Origin: Candidatus Cryptobacteroides caccocaballi
GTDB taxonomy: Bacteria; Bacteroidota; Bacteroidia; Bacteroidales; UBA932
DNA length: 50,918 bases
Assembly: GCA_018064725.1 (NCBI GenBank)
Contig: JAGHUQ010000099.1
Span: 1-50,918 of the forward strand
Reading direction: 5' to 3'
The notes beneath the pieces were generated by a model. That model saw only the letters and a program-made list of their open reading frames with translations, did no database searches and was not told the DNA's origin. A program made the position numbers and the translations under genes. Below are positions 35,901 to 43,658 of this stretch, one piece after another (the first letter of the stretch is position 1; every line of letters begins with the position of its first letter).

Positions 35901-36639
35901 GAGTATCTTTCTTGTATCGGCCTGTCACGTCAAGGGCATCGACATCGAAATTGCCCCTGCTGGACAGTATATCATTAAGGGCAAGCCTACCCCTGAGACT
36001 CATCTCCTTGAGGGTCAGACGCGCATAAAGAGTATCGGAAGGCATGCAGAAGACTATGTGTGCATTGTCGGCAAGACGTACCTTGTTAAGCTTTATCTTG
36101 AGCTTATTGCCACTCTCAGATTCAACCTCGATAACCTCAGTCTCACCAGATTTTCCTTCTTCCGCATCTCCGTCTGAACGGAGTATGTTCCAGTTGGCGT
36201 TCCTGTCATCGTACATCTTCGCGAACACGCGAGGATGCATGAGTTCGACTTTCTTGACCTTGATGGTCTTAGTCAAGAGGGCAGGTATGCTCACCGCTCC
36301 GGTAAATCTGTCGAAGCTCGCCAAGGTATCGGCAGCTGCGTTTCTTCCCTCCCTCATAAGCATCGCCGACGATGAATTCTCGAAACGGGCATAGCGGTCG
36401 TGCGGATAGGTAAGCACGGCATTATGCACACGGACGCTGATATTCGGGAAGTTTCGGAAAATAGAGATGCCGGCCTTGTCAAAGACAAGGTCAGCATCTA
36501 TGAATTCCGGAGCATATTTATTGACAAGGCGCGTAGCTACCGCCGGTGAAAGAAGAACCTCCACCAAAACGAGTAGCCCGAATACGACGCCTGCCGTCCA
36601 GGCGAGCCCCTTGAGGGCCTTCACCTGCCAACTCTTCAT
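32908..36639 (-). CDS. Very large AsmA-like membrane protein
   Basis: 1243 residues. One N-terminal membrane anchor (about 10-32, GLAWTAGVVFGLLVLVEVLLS) is followed by PAVATRLVNKYAPEFIDADLVFDK and ISIFRNFPNISVRVHNAVL, typical of AsmA family N-termini. The long remainder consists of beta-rich repeats ending in an AsmA C-terminal region (SGSIAEMFNQWDLGGHFSLDRATV, RGALNLDLRVTSDNLNANELLAAL, SFSGLLNCSVAVTTDLDD). The extreme C-terminus is acidic (GDDEDEDEDDD). AsmA-like proteins are thought to carry lipids between the envelope membranes (family knowledge). It starts 11 nt after the fumarase stop codon and is probably the third gene of prfB-fumarase-asmA. Confidence 0.88.
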   Translation of the reverse strand: MKSWQVKALKGLAWTAGVVFGLLVLVEVLLSPAVATRLVNKYAPEFIDADLVFDKAGISIFRNFPNISVRVHNAVLTYPHDRYARFENSSSAMLMREGRNAAADTLASFDRFTGAVSIPALLTKTIKVKKVELMHPRVFAKMYDDRNANWNILRSDGDAEEGKSGETEVIEVESESGNKLKIKLNKVRLADNAHIVFCMPSDTLYARLTLKEMSLRGRLALNDILSSRGNFDVDALDVTGRYKKDTLQFKLQSLGLKGSRKDFSLDANATAFAATDNFGRLRIPMSVDAKAGCPKDSIPVINIRRLNADVAGIPLNVKGQAILYSDRYYVDADVDMTPIRVGDLIKEYGPSFWTEAGKIESDARILFNADVDGYYVPATKEIPEIAATLSIPDSYVRYEGVDQALHLFMDAAARGGAGKAFNVCVDTLDVHTEGLLLAAAAEVKDLLGADPLIRLDSKLAVDVAKAIGVLPKDLGIEAEGDVNARINAKALLSQLTSMNRIGNSEILGELKSDCFVFSMPENQFSVDVDGLDINLGITGNRYDESMKDDDRVLMISSVADTLNADYKGMYIRAGKLVLNAQNSADLLSDMKFSFTENVRPFCGYNTIRSIRIKDADSTRINVKDLQDRFYIRPHAGDPNIPELYATSDVARASIRSSANRMTLSRLNVEATAVMRQNLRKSRAMARLDSMAKAHPEIPKDSIARQMRGNRRGEGRRRGELPEWLREDDFRAADLNLKLSGSIAEMFNQWDLGGHFSLDRATVTTPYLPLRNSISKAQASFTSDKVDLNSMVLRSGTSDISASGSLSNLRRALMGRGALNLDLRVTSDNLNANELLAALDAGSKVTEDDIKAASDLTDSDFEATVVHSDFADTTIQHKLIVIPANVNANVFLDANRILYSTIDFDWVQAELTMKERCLQLTNMIAMSNMGNVYCEAFYSTKTKDDIKAGVSIDLEDITAERVVELVPAVDSLIPMLKSFSGLLNCSVAVTTDLDDKMDILFPTLKGVVRISGSDLMVDDMGDLSRITRLLMFKNRNQLFVDHMSVDGLIGNNRVEIFPFVLDIDRYKLALAGIQNLDTSFKYHVSVMKSPLLFKFGIDLFGDFDKFKFRLGRAKYKREKRMPVFTSVVDESRANLKDVIKNIFKKSVERAIEEYNVQQRMEDYKEIVNYRPVDEMPLDSLSVKNAAIFDKMDAIGSVIDLDNPDFDNLDSLQIARLDSLGVSAADLRQLAVDFGDDEDEDEDDD

Positions 36640-36650
36640 GATTTTCGTGT

Positions 36651-38270
36651 CTAGAGCTGCTTGAAGAAGTCGTTGCCCTTATCATCCACGAGGATGAATG
36701 CAGGGAAATTCTCGACCTTGATCTTCCAGATAGCCTCCATACCGAGCTCTGGATACTCAACGCACTCGATGCTCTTGATGTTGTTCTGCGCAAGGATTGC
36801 TGCAGGACCACCGATAGAACCGAGATAGAAGCCACCGTGCTTCTTGCAAGCGTCGGTCACTGCCTGGCTGCGGTTACCCTTTGCAAGCATGATCATAGAA
36901 CCGCCATTGTCCTGGAACTCGTCCACGTATGGATCCATACGACCTGCAGTGGTAGGGCCCATTGAGCCGCAAGGCATACCGGCAGGAGTCTTGGCAGGAC
37001 CAGCATAGTAGATAGGATGATCCTTAAGGTACTGAGGCATACCCTCACCGGCATCAAGGCGAGCCTTGATCTTGGCATGGGCGATGTCACGTCCTACGAT
37101 GATGGTACCGTTGAGGCTGAGACGGGTGCTGACAGGATACTGAGAAAGGATCTTGCAGACCTCGCTCATAGGCTGGTCGAGGTTGATCTTCACTGCCTCG
37201 CCCTCACCTGCATTGCGAAGCTCCTCTGGGATGAGCTCATATGGCTTGTCGTCCATCTTCTCGATCCATACGCCGTCAGCATTGATCTTTGCCTTGATGT
37301 TACGGTCGGCAGAGCAGCTTACACCGAGACCGATAGGGCAGCTTGCGCCGTGACGAGGGAGACGGATGACACGAACGTCATGTGCCATGTACTTACCGCC
37401 GAACTGAGCGCCGAGACCGATCTTGTGGGTCTCCTCGAGGAGCTTGGCCTCGAGCTCTACGTCGCGGAATGCGCGTCCGGTCTCGTCACCGGTAGTAGGA
37501 AGGCTGTCATAGTAATGGGTAGAAGCGAGCTTCACGGTGAGAAGGTTCTTCTCAGCGGAAGTACCACCGATTACGAATGCGATATGGTAAGGAGGACATG
37601 CTGCAGTTCCGAGGCTCTTCATCTTCTCAACGAGGAATGGGATGAGAGTACCAGGGTTCTGAATGCGTGCCTTGGTCTCCTGATAGAGATAGCTCTTATT
37701 TGCTGAACCACCACCCTTGGTCACCATGAGGAAGCGATACTCCATGCCCTCGGTAGCCTCGATATCAATCTGTGCAGGGAGATTGCACTTGGTATTGATC
37801 TCGTTGTACATGTCGAGAGGAGCATTCTGAGAATAACGGAGATTCTCCTCGGTATAGGTCTTGAACACGCCGAGTGAGATAGCCTCCTCATCCTCGAAGC
37901 CGGTCCAGACCTGCTGGCCCTTCTCACCGTGAACGATGGCTGTACCTGTATCCTGGCAGAGAGGAAGCTTGCCCTTTGCGGCCACCTCGGCATTGCGGAG
38001 GAAGGTAAGTGCTACATACTTGTCGTTCTCGCTTGCCTCAGGATCAGAGAGAATCTTGGCCACCTGCTCGTTGTGTGAACGGCGGAGGAGGAAGCTGACA
38101 TCGCGGAATGCGGTGTTGGTCATGAGAGTAAGAGCCTCAGGAGTTACCTTGAGCATTGGCTTACCCTCGAAATCACCTACAGATACGAGGCTCTCAGAGC
38201 CGGGGATCTTGTAGTACTCGGTAGTATCAGGACCGAGCTGGAACATTGGAGCGTACTTGAATTCTGCCAT
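36651..38270 (-). CDS. Class I fumarate hydratase (4Fe-4S)
   Basis: 539 residues, the single-chain iron-sulfur fumarase of the FumA/FumB type, interconverting fumarate and malate. The three cluster cysteines are in [16 protein letters not shown] and [36 protein letters not shown] and [21 protein letters not shown] are characteristic. In a fermentative Bacteroidales cell it would mainly work toward succinate in the reductive branch (inference from the group). It lies 21 nt after prfB and 11 nt before the AsmA-like gene on the same strand. Confidence 0.95.
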   Translation of the reverse strand: MAEFKYAPMFQLGPDTTEYYKIPGSESLVSVGDFEGKPMLKVTPEALTLMTNTAFRDVSFLLRRSHNEQVAKILSDPEASENDKYVALTFLRNAEVAAKGKLPLCQDTGTAIVHGEKGQQVWTGFEDEEAISLGVFKTYTEENLRYSQNAPLDMYNEINTKCNLPAQIDIEATEGMEYRFLMVTKGGGSANKSYLYQETKARIQNPGTLIPFLVEKMKSLGTAACPPYHIAFVIGGTSAEKNLLTVKLASTHYYDSLPTTGDETGRAFRDVELEAKLLEETHKIGLGAQFGGKYMAHDVRVIRLPRHGASCPIGLGVSCSADRNIKAKINADGVWIEKMDDKPYELIPEELRNAGEGEAVKINLDQPMSEVCKILSQYPVSTRLSLNGTIIVGRDIAHAKIKARLDAGEGMPQYLKDHPIYYAGPAKTPAGMPCGSMGPTTAGRMDPYVDEFQDNGGSMIMLAKGNRSQAVTDACKKHGGFYLGSIGGPAAILAQNNIKSIECVEYPELGMEAIWKIKVENFPAFILVDDKGNDFFKQL

Positions 38271-38291
38271 AATTGTATGATATTTTCTTGA

Positions 38292-39392
38292 TTAATTATT
38301 CATAAGATAGGTCTTCATGAACTCGTTGAGATCGCCGTCGAGCACTCCCTGCGTATCGGAGGTCTCATATCCGGTCCTGAGGTCCTTTACCATCTTGTAC
38401 GGATGAAGCACGTACGAGCGGATCTGCGAACCCCACTCAATCTTTTTCTTCTGTCCCTCGAGCTCCGCCTGCTTCTCCTGGCGCTTCTTGAGCTCCAGGT
38501 CATAGAGACGTGACTTGAGGATACGGAGGGCATTATTCCTGTTATCGAGCTGGGAGCGGGTCTCCGTGTTCTCCACGACGATTCCGGAAGGAATATGTCT
38601 TACGCGCACTCCTGTCTCAACCTTGTTGACATTCTGCCCGCCGGCACCGCTGGAACGGTAGGTATCCCATTCGAGGTCACCGGGATTTATCTCGATCTCG
38701 ATGGTATCGTCCACGAGAGGATATACGAAAACGGAAGAGAAGGTGGTCTGACGCTTGCCCTGGGCATTGAATGGAGAGATACGCACAAGCCTGTGGACTC
38801 CGCTCTCCGCCTTGAGATAGCCGAATGCGAACTCACCTTCAACCGCAATGGACACAGACTTGATACCGACATCCTCACCTTCGGTCTGTTCGGTGATGGT
38901 CGTCTTGTACCCATTCCTCTCACACCAGCGGAGGTACATTCTCATCAACATGGCAGACCAGTCGTTGGCCTCAGTGCCGCCGGCGCCAGAATTTATGGTC
39001 AGGATGGCTCCGAGGTTGTCACCCTCCTCACCCAGCATGTTGCGAAGCTCGAGTGCCTCGACATCAGCCAGGGCAGCCTGATATGCCTGGTCGAGTTCCC
39101 TCGACTCGTCTGTCTCAAGATCGTCGGAAGCACCGCTGTCCTTTGCGAAATCAAGGAGGACGTCGAGATCAGCGACAGATGACGCCGCCTTGTCATATCC
39201 GTTCACCCAGAACTTGACGCCCGAGAGTTCCTTGAGGAAAAGCTCGGCCGCCTTCGCGTCGTTCCAGAAATCAGGAGCAAGCGTCTTCTCCGTCTTTGCG
39301 GCCACTTCCTCTCTCCTCTGTGCTATGTTCAGGCACTTCTCCAACACAGCCACACGCTGCTGCAGATTCCTTATCTGTTCGGTACTTACCAT
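38292..39392 (-). CDS. prfB: Peptide chain release factor 2, without programmed frameshift
   Basis: 366 residues that recognise UGA and UAA. The codon-recognition tripeptide SPF is in RISPFNAQGKRQTTF and the GGQ hydrolysis motif in SSGAGGQNVNKVETGVRVRH. In most bacteria prfB needs a +1 frameshift at CTT TGA C near codon 25 (after LRGYL in E. coli). Here the frame is open throughout: the equivalent place reads LEKCLNIAQRR, encoded AAG TGC CTG AAC, where a TGA survives only in the +1 frame. The usual autoregulation by RF2 level is therefore absent. The promoter box is at 39417-39410. Confidence 0.95.
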   Translation of the reverse strand: MVSTEQIRNLQQRVAVLEKCLNIAQRREEVAAKTEKTLAPDFWNDAKAAELFLKELSGVKFWVNGYDKAASSVADLDVLLDFAKDSGASDDLETDESRELDQAYQAALADVEALELRNMLGEEGDNLGAILTINSGAGGTEANDWSAMLMRMYLRWCERNGYKTTITEQTEGEDVGIKSVSIAVEGEFAFGYLKAESGVHRLVRISPFNAQGKRQTTFSSVFVYPLVDDTIEIEINPGDLEWDTYRSSGAGGQNVNKVETGVRVRHIPSGIVVENTETRSQLDNRNNALRILKSRLYDLELKKRQEKQAELEGQKKKIEWGSQIRSYVLHPYKMVKDLRTGYETSDTQGVLDGDLNEFMKTYLMNN

Positions 39393-39409
39393 AATAACGT
39401 CAATATCCG

Positions 39410-39417
39410 CAAATTTA
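39410..39417 (-). promoter_or_regulatory. -7 box of prfB
   Basis: TAAATTTG on the minus strand, 17 bp before the prfB ATG and just downstream of the terminator of the preceding gene. A T-rich stretch replaces a clear -33 TTTG. Confidence 0.5.
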
Positions 39418-39438
39418 GTAAATGTTTACCTAAAAAAG

Positions 39439-39468
39439 AAAGGCCGGACAGCTGTCTGCCCGGTCTTT
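39439..39468. terminator. Terminator after the DUF6515 gene
   Basis: Near-perfect 13-bp stem (arms AAAGACCGGGCAG and CTGTCCGGCCTTT on the minus strand, one mismatch and one G-U, loop ACAG) followed by CTTTTTTAGG. It ends the long minus-strand run that begins at 49491. Confidence 0.75.
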
Positions 39469-39498
39469 CATTGCGATTTTCAGTATTTATGGAAGCTC

Positions 39499-40971
39499 TT
39501 ACTTGTAGAGCTGTCCCATTACCTCGAAGTAAGCGACGCCTTCCTTGACGGTTACCTTGTAGACAGTCTCGTCTACCTGGTAGTACTGATTGCCATCCTT
39601 GAGGGTGATTACGTCGTAATCATCTGGGATGTACTCAACCAGCGCACCTGCAGGAGGAGTGATGACCTTGTACTTTCCGTTCTCAGGGAGGTAGAAGATA
39701 CCATCCTGATAGTAGTACTCAGCGTTTGCGTTTGCATAGCTCTGAACGAGTCCGAGGCTCTGTGCAGTGTTGAATGCATCGGTAGCAAGGAGGCGGCCGT
39801 TTGAAGAGAAGCCCTCAAGATGGCTGTTCTGCTTTGCGATGATTGCGTTCTGCTGCGCAATGATCTCGTTGTTCTTCGCCATGATCTCATACTGCTCATC
39901 GATATATCGGTTGTTCTGGTAAACAGCGTCATATCTTCTGGCTTCTGAGTAGTAGTAGTTGATCTTGCAACGATAGAGGTTCATCGCCTTTGCGATCTCC
40001 CACTCGAGGATAGTCTCGAGAGGTGGACGGCAAACCACGTAGTAAGAGCCGTAAGGTCTGTAGTACACACCGTTGTAGCAGTAGTATACGTGGTGGTGGT
40101 GATGGAGTCTGATAGCCCTTGAAGGGATTCTCATGACCCTGTAACCGAAGCAGTGGTGACCTGGATCGTAGTAATGACCGATATACTTGTAGCTGATGAA
40201 GTCATGCTCGCGTGGGTGTACGTGATGCACCTCGTAGAGCTTTTGCTGTGGCTTCACCTGTACTGGCTTCACTGGAGCCGATACGGTACCGCTCTGTGGC
40301 CTTTCTGCCACCTGGCTGTTGCCTGGAGCAGTCCTGTTGCCTGCAGTAGAATTGGCGGTGACGCCCCTTCTGTCTACGTTGCTTGAAGAATTGCTTCCAG
40401 CAGTAGCTGCAGTACGGTTGCCGGTGGTACCGGCAGAGGCAGTCGCAGAAGTACGGTTGGCAGTATTGCCGGAAGTGGTGGCAGTCCTGTTGGTGGTTGA
40501 GCTGGTAGAAGCTGAACCGGTCCTATTGGTGCTGTTGCTGTTTGAAGAGCTGCTTCTTACAGTTGACGCACCTGCAGAAGTGGTACTGCGTGAAATCACG
40601 CTGTTCTGTGAACTTCTGTTGGTAGACGAAGAATTGCTGCTTCTGACAGTAGACTGAGAGCTGCTGCTCCTTGTCGTTGACTGTGACGAAGTGTTCCTGT
40701 TCTGGCTTGAAACCGAAGGAGTGGTGCTCCTTGAAGTCGAGCTACTGCTCACCGCTGCGCTGCTTCTGGTGGTAGAAGAAGAGCTGCTGCTTCTTGTCTG
40801 TGAAGACGAAGCCGGAGCACTTGACCTGCTGGTAGAAGAAGTCGACGACGATGAAGACCTCGTGGTAGAGGATCCGCTCGAAGTACGTGACTGTGCATTG
40901 AGCTCAGTCTGTGGAGCTGCAATGGCTATTGCCATGAAGCTGGCTGTCAAGATGGTAGCAAACTTTTTCAT
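39499..40971 (-). CDS. Secreted Ser/Thr-rich protein with C-terminal DUF6515-like domain
   Basis: 490 residues from the ATG giving MKKFATILTASFMAIAIAAPQTELNAQ, a signal peptide. ATGs at 41004 and 41067 give no better start, and both would run into the upstream gene. Residues about 28-245 are low complexity: Ser/Thr with regularly spaced Arg and Asn (SSSTTRSS, SSTNRSS, GNRTA), probably disordered. A His/Tyr-rich region (HHHHHVYYCYNGVYYRPYGSYYVV) follows, then a helical stretch (NNEIIAQQNAIIAKQN). The C-terminus has the YYQDGIFY / YKVITPPAGALVEYIPDDYDVITL / YYQVDETVYKV pattern I associate with DUF6515. Its function is unknown. It is last in the envelope gene run, so a cell-surface role is plausible. 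Confidence 0.8.
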   Translation of the reverse strand: MKKFATILTASFMAIAIAAPQTELNAQSRTSSGSSTTRSSSSSTSSTSRSSAPASSSQTRSSSSSSTTRSSAAVSSSSTSRSTTPSVSSQNRNTSSQSTTRSSSSQSTVRSSNSSSTNRSSQNSVISRSTTSAGASTVRSSSSNSNSTNRTGSASTSSTTNRTATTSGNTANRTSATASAGTTGNRTAATAGSNSSSNVDRRGVTANSTAGNRTAPGNSQVAERPQSGTVSAPVKPVQVKPQQKLYEVHHVHPREHDFISYKYIGHYYDPGHHCFGYRVMRIPSRAIRLHHHHHVYYCYNGVYYRPYGSYYVVCRPPLETILEWEIAKAMNLYRCKINYYYSEARRYDAVYQNNRYIDEQYEIMAKNNEIIAQQNAIIAKQNSHLEGFSSNGRLLATDAFNTAQSLGLVQSYANANAEYYYQDGIFYLPENGKYKVITPPAGALVEYIPDDYDVITLKDGNQYYQVDETVYKVTVKEGVAYFEVMGQLYK

Positions 40972-40996
40972 GGTTCTGGGGATTAAATTGTTTAAC

Positions 40997-42394
40997 TTAT
41001 TCATAAAGATGATATCGTGAGGACATCGTCCTGAAATCTTCCACGTCTTTCTGCCAAACCGGCTCAAGATCCTCGACCTTATATCTCTTTCCTAACACCT
41101 TTCTTACATAGTCCGTGCCACAAACCTTATCAAAGAGGTTTGAGACCGTGGATTTTTCGAAAGGAGTGCGGTCCGGATAGAGTTCGCACACTGCCTGTAT
41201 GACATAGAACTGGGTGAGAGTCAGCACCGCCTTGTCGTAATCGGTATAGAAATACTGGACTCCCTTTACGAGCTCGCCTTTTTGGCTTCCGGCGATAGGA
41301 TTGAAGTAGATTACCCTGAAATCCACACCCGGAATATGGTAACTGTCAAGCTTGGCCTTGAGTTTGTCCGGATCCATCCATGTAGCGCCGAACACCTGGA
41401 ACGGGAGCGTATAGCCTATGCCGATGTTGAGGAAGTTGGAGAACTCTCCGCATATTCCGGCTGAAGGATAGCAGATCGCAGCCTGTGCACTTGGAATATT
41501 AGGAGAAGGAAGCACCCATGGAAGCTTGGTATCTGCATAGACCATGTCTCTCTTCCAACCCTCCATCGGAATCACCGTGAGCTTGCATTTCAAATGCGGA
41601 AGGTCACCTTTCTGGTCCCTGTTGAGGCCTTCCTCGTTGATCATCTGAGCGAACTCTCCGACCGTGAGGCCATATACGTAAGGAATACGGAACTGGCTGA
41701 CGAATGAGAAGTAGCCCGGCTCCACATAGCATCCTTCTATCTTCTTGCCGCCCAAAGGATTTGGACGATCGAGCACCACGACCTCGATTCCGAGTTCCGA
41801 GCAAGCCCTCATCACCAGACCGAGAGTGCTTATGAATGTGTATGAACGCGTGCCCACGTCCTGTATGTCATAGACCATGACATCTATGCCCTTGAGCATG
41901 GCTGCGGTAGGCTTGCGGGTCGAACCGTACAGAGAATAAACCGGAAGGCCGGTCTTTGCGTCCTTGGTGTCGCTGACCTTTCCGCCGGCATAGACATCGC
42001 CACGGACGCCGTGCTCGGGACCGTAGAGGGCCACGAGATTCACTTCAGGAGCCTCATTGAGGATATCGATGGTGGACTTGAGATTGCGGTCCACTCCGCT
42101 AGGGTTTGTCACGAGTCCGACGCGCTTGCCCTTGAGGCATGCGAAACCGCTCTCCCTGAGGACTTCGATTCCTGGTTTCACACAGACCTCGACAGGAACC
42201 TCGACTATCTTCTCGACGACCTTGTCCACGAACACAGGTTTCTGGACCTCTCTCTCGATTACGACCGTGTCGCGGACGATGATGGTCGTGGAAGGAGTCT
42301 GCTTCTTCTTTTTCTTAATTGCATCGGCAGGCATAGGGAATGCCATCAGCAGCGCGAGGACTGCAGCGATGCTACATATCGTCTTTCTTACCAT
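40997..42394 (-). CDS. namZ: DUF1343 exo-beta-N-acetylmuramidase (NamZ type)
   Basis: 465 residues. Signal peptide about 1-25 (FPMPADA), then a Lys/Thr/Val-rich spacer with repeated EVQKPVFVDKVVEKIVEVPVE (about 48-70). The DUF1343 core starts PGIEVLRESG and contains GLVTNPSGVDR, YGPEHGVRGDVYAGG, YDIQDVGTRSYTFIST, DRPNPLGG and PSPNIPSAQAA. Characterised members release MurNAc from the non-reducing end of peptide-free glycan chains. The gene overlaps the AmpG-like permease gene by 23 nt, so they are translated together. This supports a glycan salvage role in which the product or its relatives are imported. Confidence 0.92.
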   Translation of the reverse strand: MVRKTICSIAAVLALLMAFPMPADAIKKKKKQTPSTTIIVRDTVVIEREVQKPVFVDKVVEKIVEVPVEVCVKPGIEVLRESGFACLKGKRVGLVTNPSGVDRNLKSTIDILNEAPEVNLVALYGPEHGVRGDVYAGGKVSDTKDAKTGLPVYSLYGSTRKPTAAMLKGIDVMVYDIQDVGTRSYTFISTLGLVMRACSELGIEVVVLDRPNPLGGKKIEGCYVEPGYFSFVSQFRIPYVYGLTVGEFAQMINEEGLNRDQKGDLPHLKCKLTVIPMEGWKRDMVYADTKLPWVLPSPNIPSAQAAICYPSAGICGEFSNFLNIGIGYTLPFQVFGATWMDPDKLKAKLDSYHIPGVDFRVIYFNPIAGSQKGELVKGVQYFYTDYDKAVLTLTQFYVIQAVCELYPDRTPFEKSTVSNLFDKVCGTDYVRKVLGKRYKVEDLEPVWQKDVEDFRTMSSRYHLYE

Positions 42395-43658
42395 ACTGCG
42401 GGTTGATATGACGCCTGATCATCAAGGTCACGGCAATGGTTATCAGGCAGCACACCATCACCATGATGAAGAACTTCGGGTAGCCTATGGCCATCTGTAT
42501 CTTTCCGGCGACAAGGCCGGGAAGCATCATGCTGAACGTCATCAGCACAGTACAGAACGCATAGTGCGATGTCTGATACTTGCCGACCGAATAGTAGAGC
42601 ATGTAAAGGGTATATGCAGTGAATCCGAATCCATATCCGAACTGATCCACGGCTATGCACAGGTATGCCGGCAGCACACCTTCGGGCTGTGCGACGCTGA
42701 GGTAAAGATAAACCGAGCATGGCAGGGCGAGGCTGAGAGCCATAGGGATCAGACATTTACGCAGACCCCACTTGGCACCGGCGATGCCTCCGAGTATTCC
42801 TCCGAGCAGCAGGGCGATGACGCCGATCGTTCCGTTCGCCAGTCCGACCTGAACGTCATCCATGCCAAGTCCTCCGACTTCCCTTGCGTCCTTGAGGAAA
42901 GGTATCAGCATCTTTATCGAGAAAGCCTCAGGAAGTCTATATAGAAGAAGGAATACAAGTGCGACAAGGAATTCTTTCTTGCTTACGAAAGTCTTGAAGA
43001 GCTGATACAGATCGCTCAGCGTCGATTTCGCATCGCTACCCTTGCGAGGCTGGTCAGTCGACGGCTTCGGCATCGAGATCATGTCCCAGGCAGCGATGAG
43101 TGCCATCGCAGCGGAACCTCCGACCAGGGTCCATGACCATGATACGACGGCATCCTGACCGTTCTTCTGGAATATTCCGGCAATTATCGCGAGCAGTCCC
43201 TGACCACAGAGCAGAGCGAGGCGGAAAAAGGTGTTCCTGACTCCGACAAAGAGAGACTGACGGTGCTGGTCGAGACCAAGCATATAGAAGCCATCGGCAG
43301 CGATGTCATGGATGGAGGACGCGAAGGCAGTCACCAGGAAAAGCAGGAGGATAAGGCTCAGAGGGCATTTCGGCAAGGTCAGACCGAGCAGACAGGTGCA
43401 TGCCACCATCAGCAGCTGCATCGCAGCGACCCATTTTCTCTTCGTGCCTATCGTATCCACGAATGGGCTCAGCACTATCTTCAGTATCCACGGGAATGAC
43501 AGCAGCGAGGTATAGAGCGTAAGCTTGTCGTTCGGCATGCCCATATTCTTGAACACTATGAGTGACACCGTATTCACGATTGCGTTAGGAAGGCCCTCGA
43601 AGATATATACGGTCGGCACCCATGCCCATGGAGACATATTTTTCCTTGCTTCCATCAT
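42372..43658 (-). CDS. AmpG-like MFS permease
   Basis: 428 residues with about 12 membrane segments. The N-terminal WAWVPTVYIFEGLPNAIVNTVSLIVFKNMG resembles AmpG, as do SSIHDIAADGFYM and FRLALLCGQGLLAIIAG. AmpG carries anhydromuropeptides or GlcNAc-anhMurNAc into the cytoplasm. It starts inside an ATGA overlap with the SpoIID fusion gene and overlaps namZ by 23 nt, so all three are translationally coupled. The exact substrate is inferred from these neighbours. Confidence 0.87.
   Translation of the reverse strand: MMEARKNMSPWAWVPTVYIFEGLPNAIVNTVSLIVFKNMGMPNDKLTLYTSLLSFPWILKIVLSPFVDTIGTKRKWVAAMQLLMVACTCLLGLTLPKCPLSLILLLFLVTAFASSIHDIAADGFYMLGLDQHRQSLFVGVRNTFFRLALLCGQGLLAIIAGIFQKNGQDAVVSWSWTLVGGSAAMALIAAWDMISMPKPSTDQPRKGSDAKSTLSDLYQLFKTFVSKKEFLVALVFLLLYRLPEAFSIKMLIPFLKDAREVGGLGMDDVQVGLANGTIGVIALLLGGILGGIAGAKWGLRKCLIPMALSLALPCSVYLYLSVAQPEGVLPAYLCIAVDQFGYGFGFTAYTLYMLYYSVGKYQTSHYAFCTVLMTFSMMLPGLVAGKIQMAIGYPKFFIMVMVCCLITIAVTLMIRRHINPQYGKKDDM

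Noticed and set aside
35347..36177. 276-codon plus-strand frame opposite the AsmA-like gene
   Set aside because: Antisense shadow with no start context or recognisable domain; the minus-strand protein is continuous and family-like.
40320..40900. Repetitive DNA considered as a CRISPR array or satellite
   Set aside because: No constant repeat plus unique spacer pattern; the repetition is codon-level within the Ser-rich coding sequence.
40319..41020. Leu/Glu/Val-rich plus-strand frames that look like membrane proteins
   Set aside because: They are the reverse complement of the Ser/Thr repeat region of the DUF6515 gene; repetitive Ser codons read backwards give Leu, Glu and Val.
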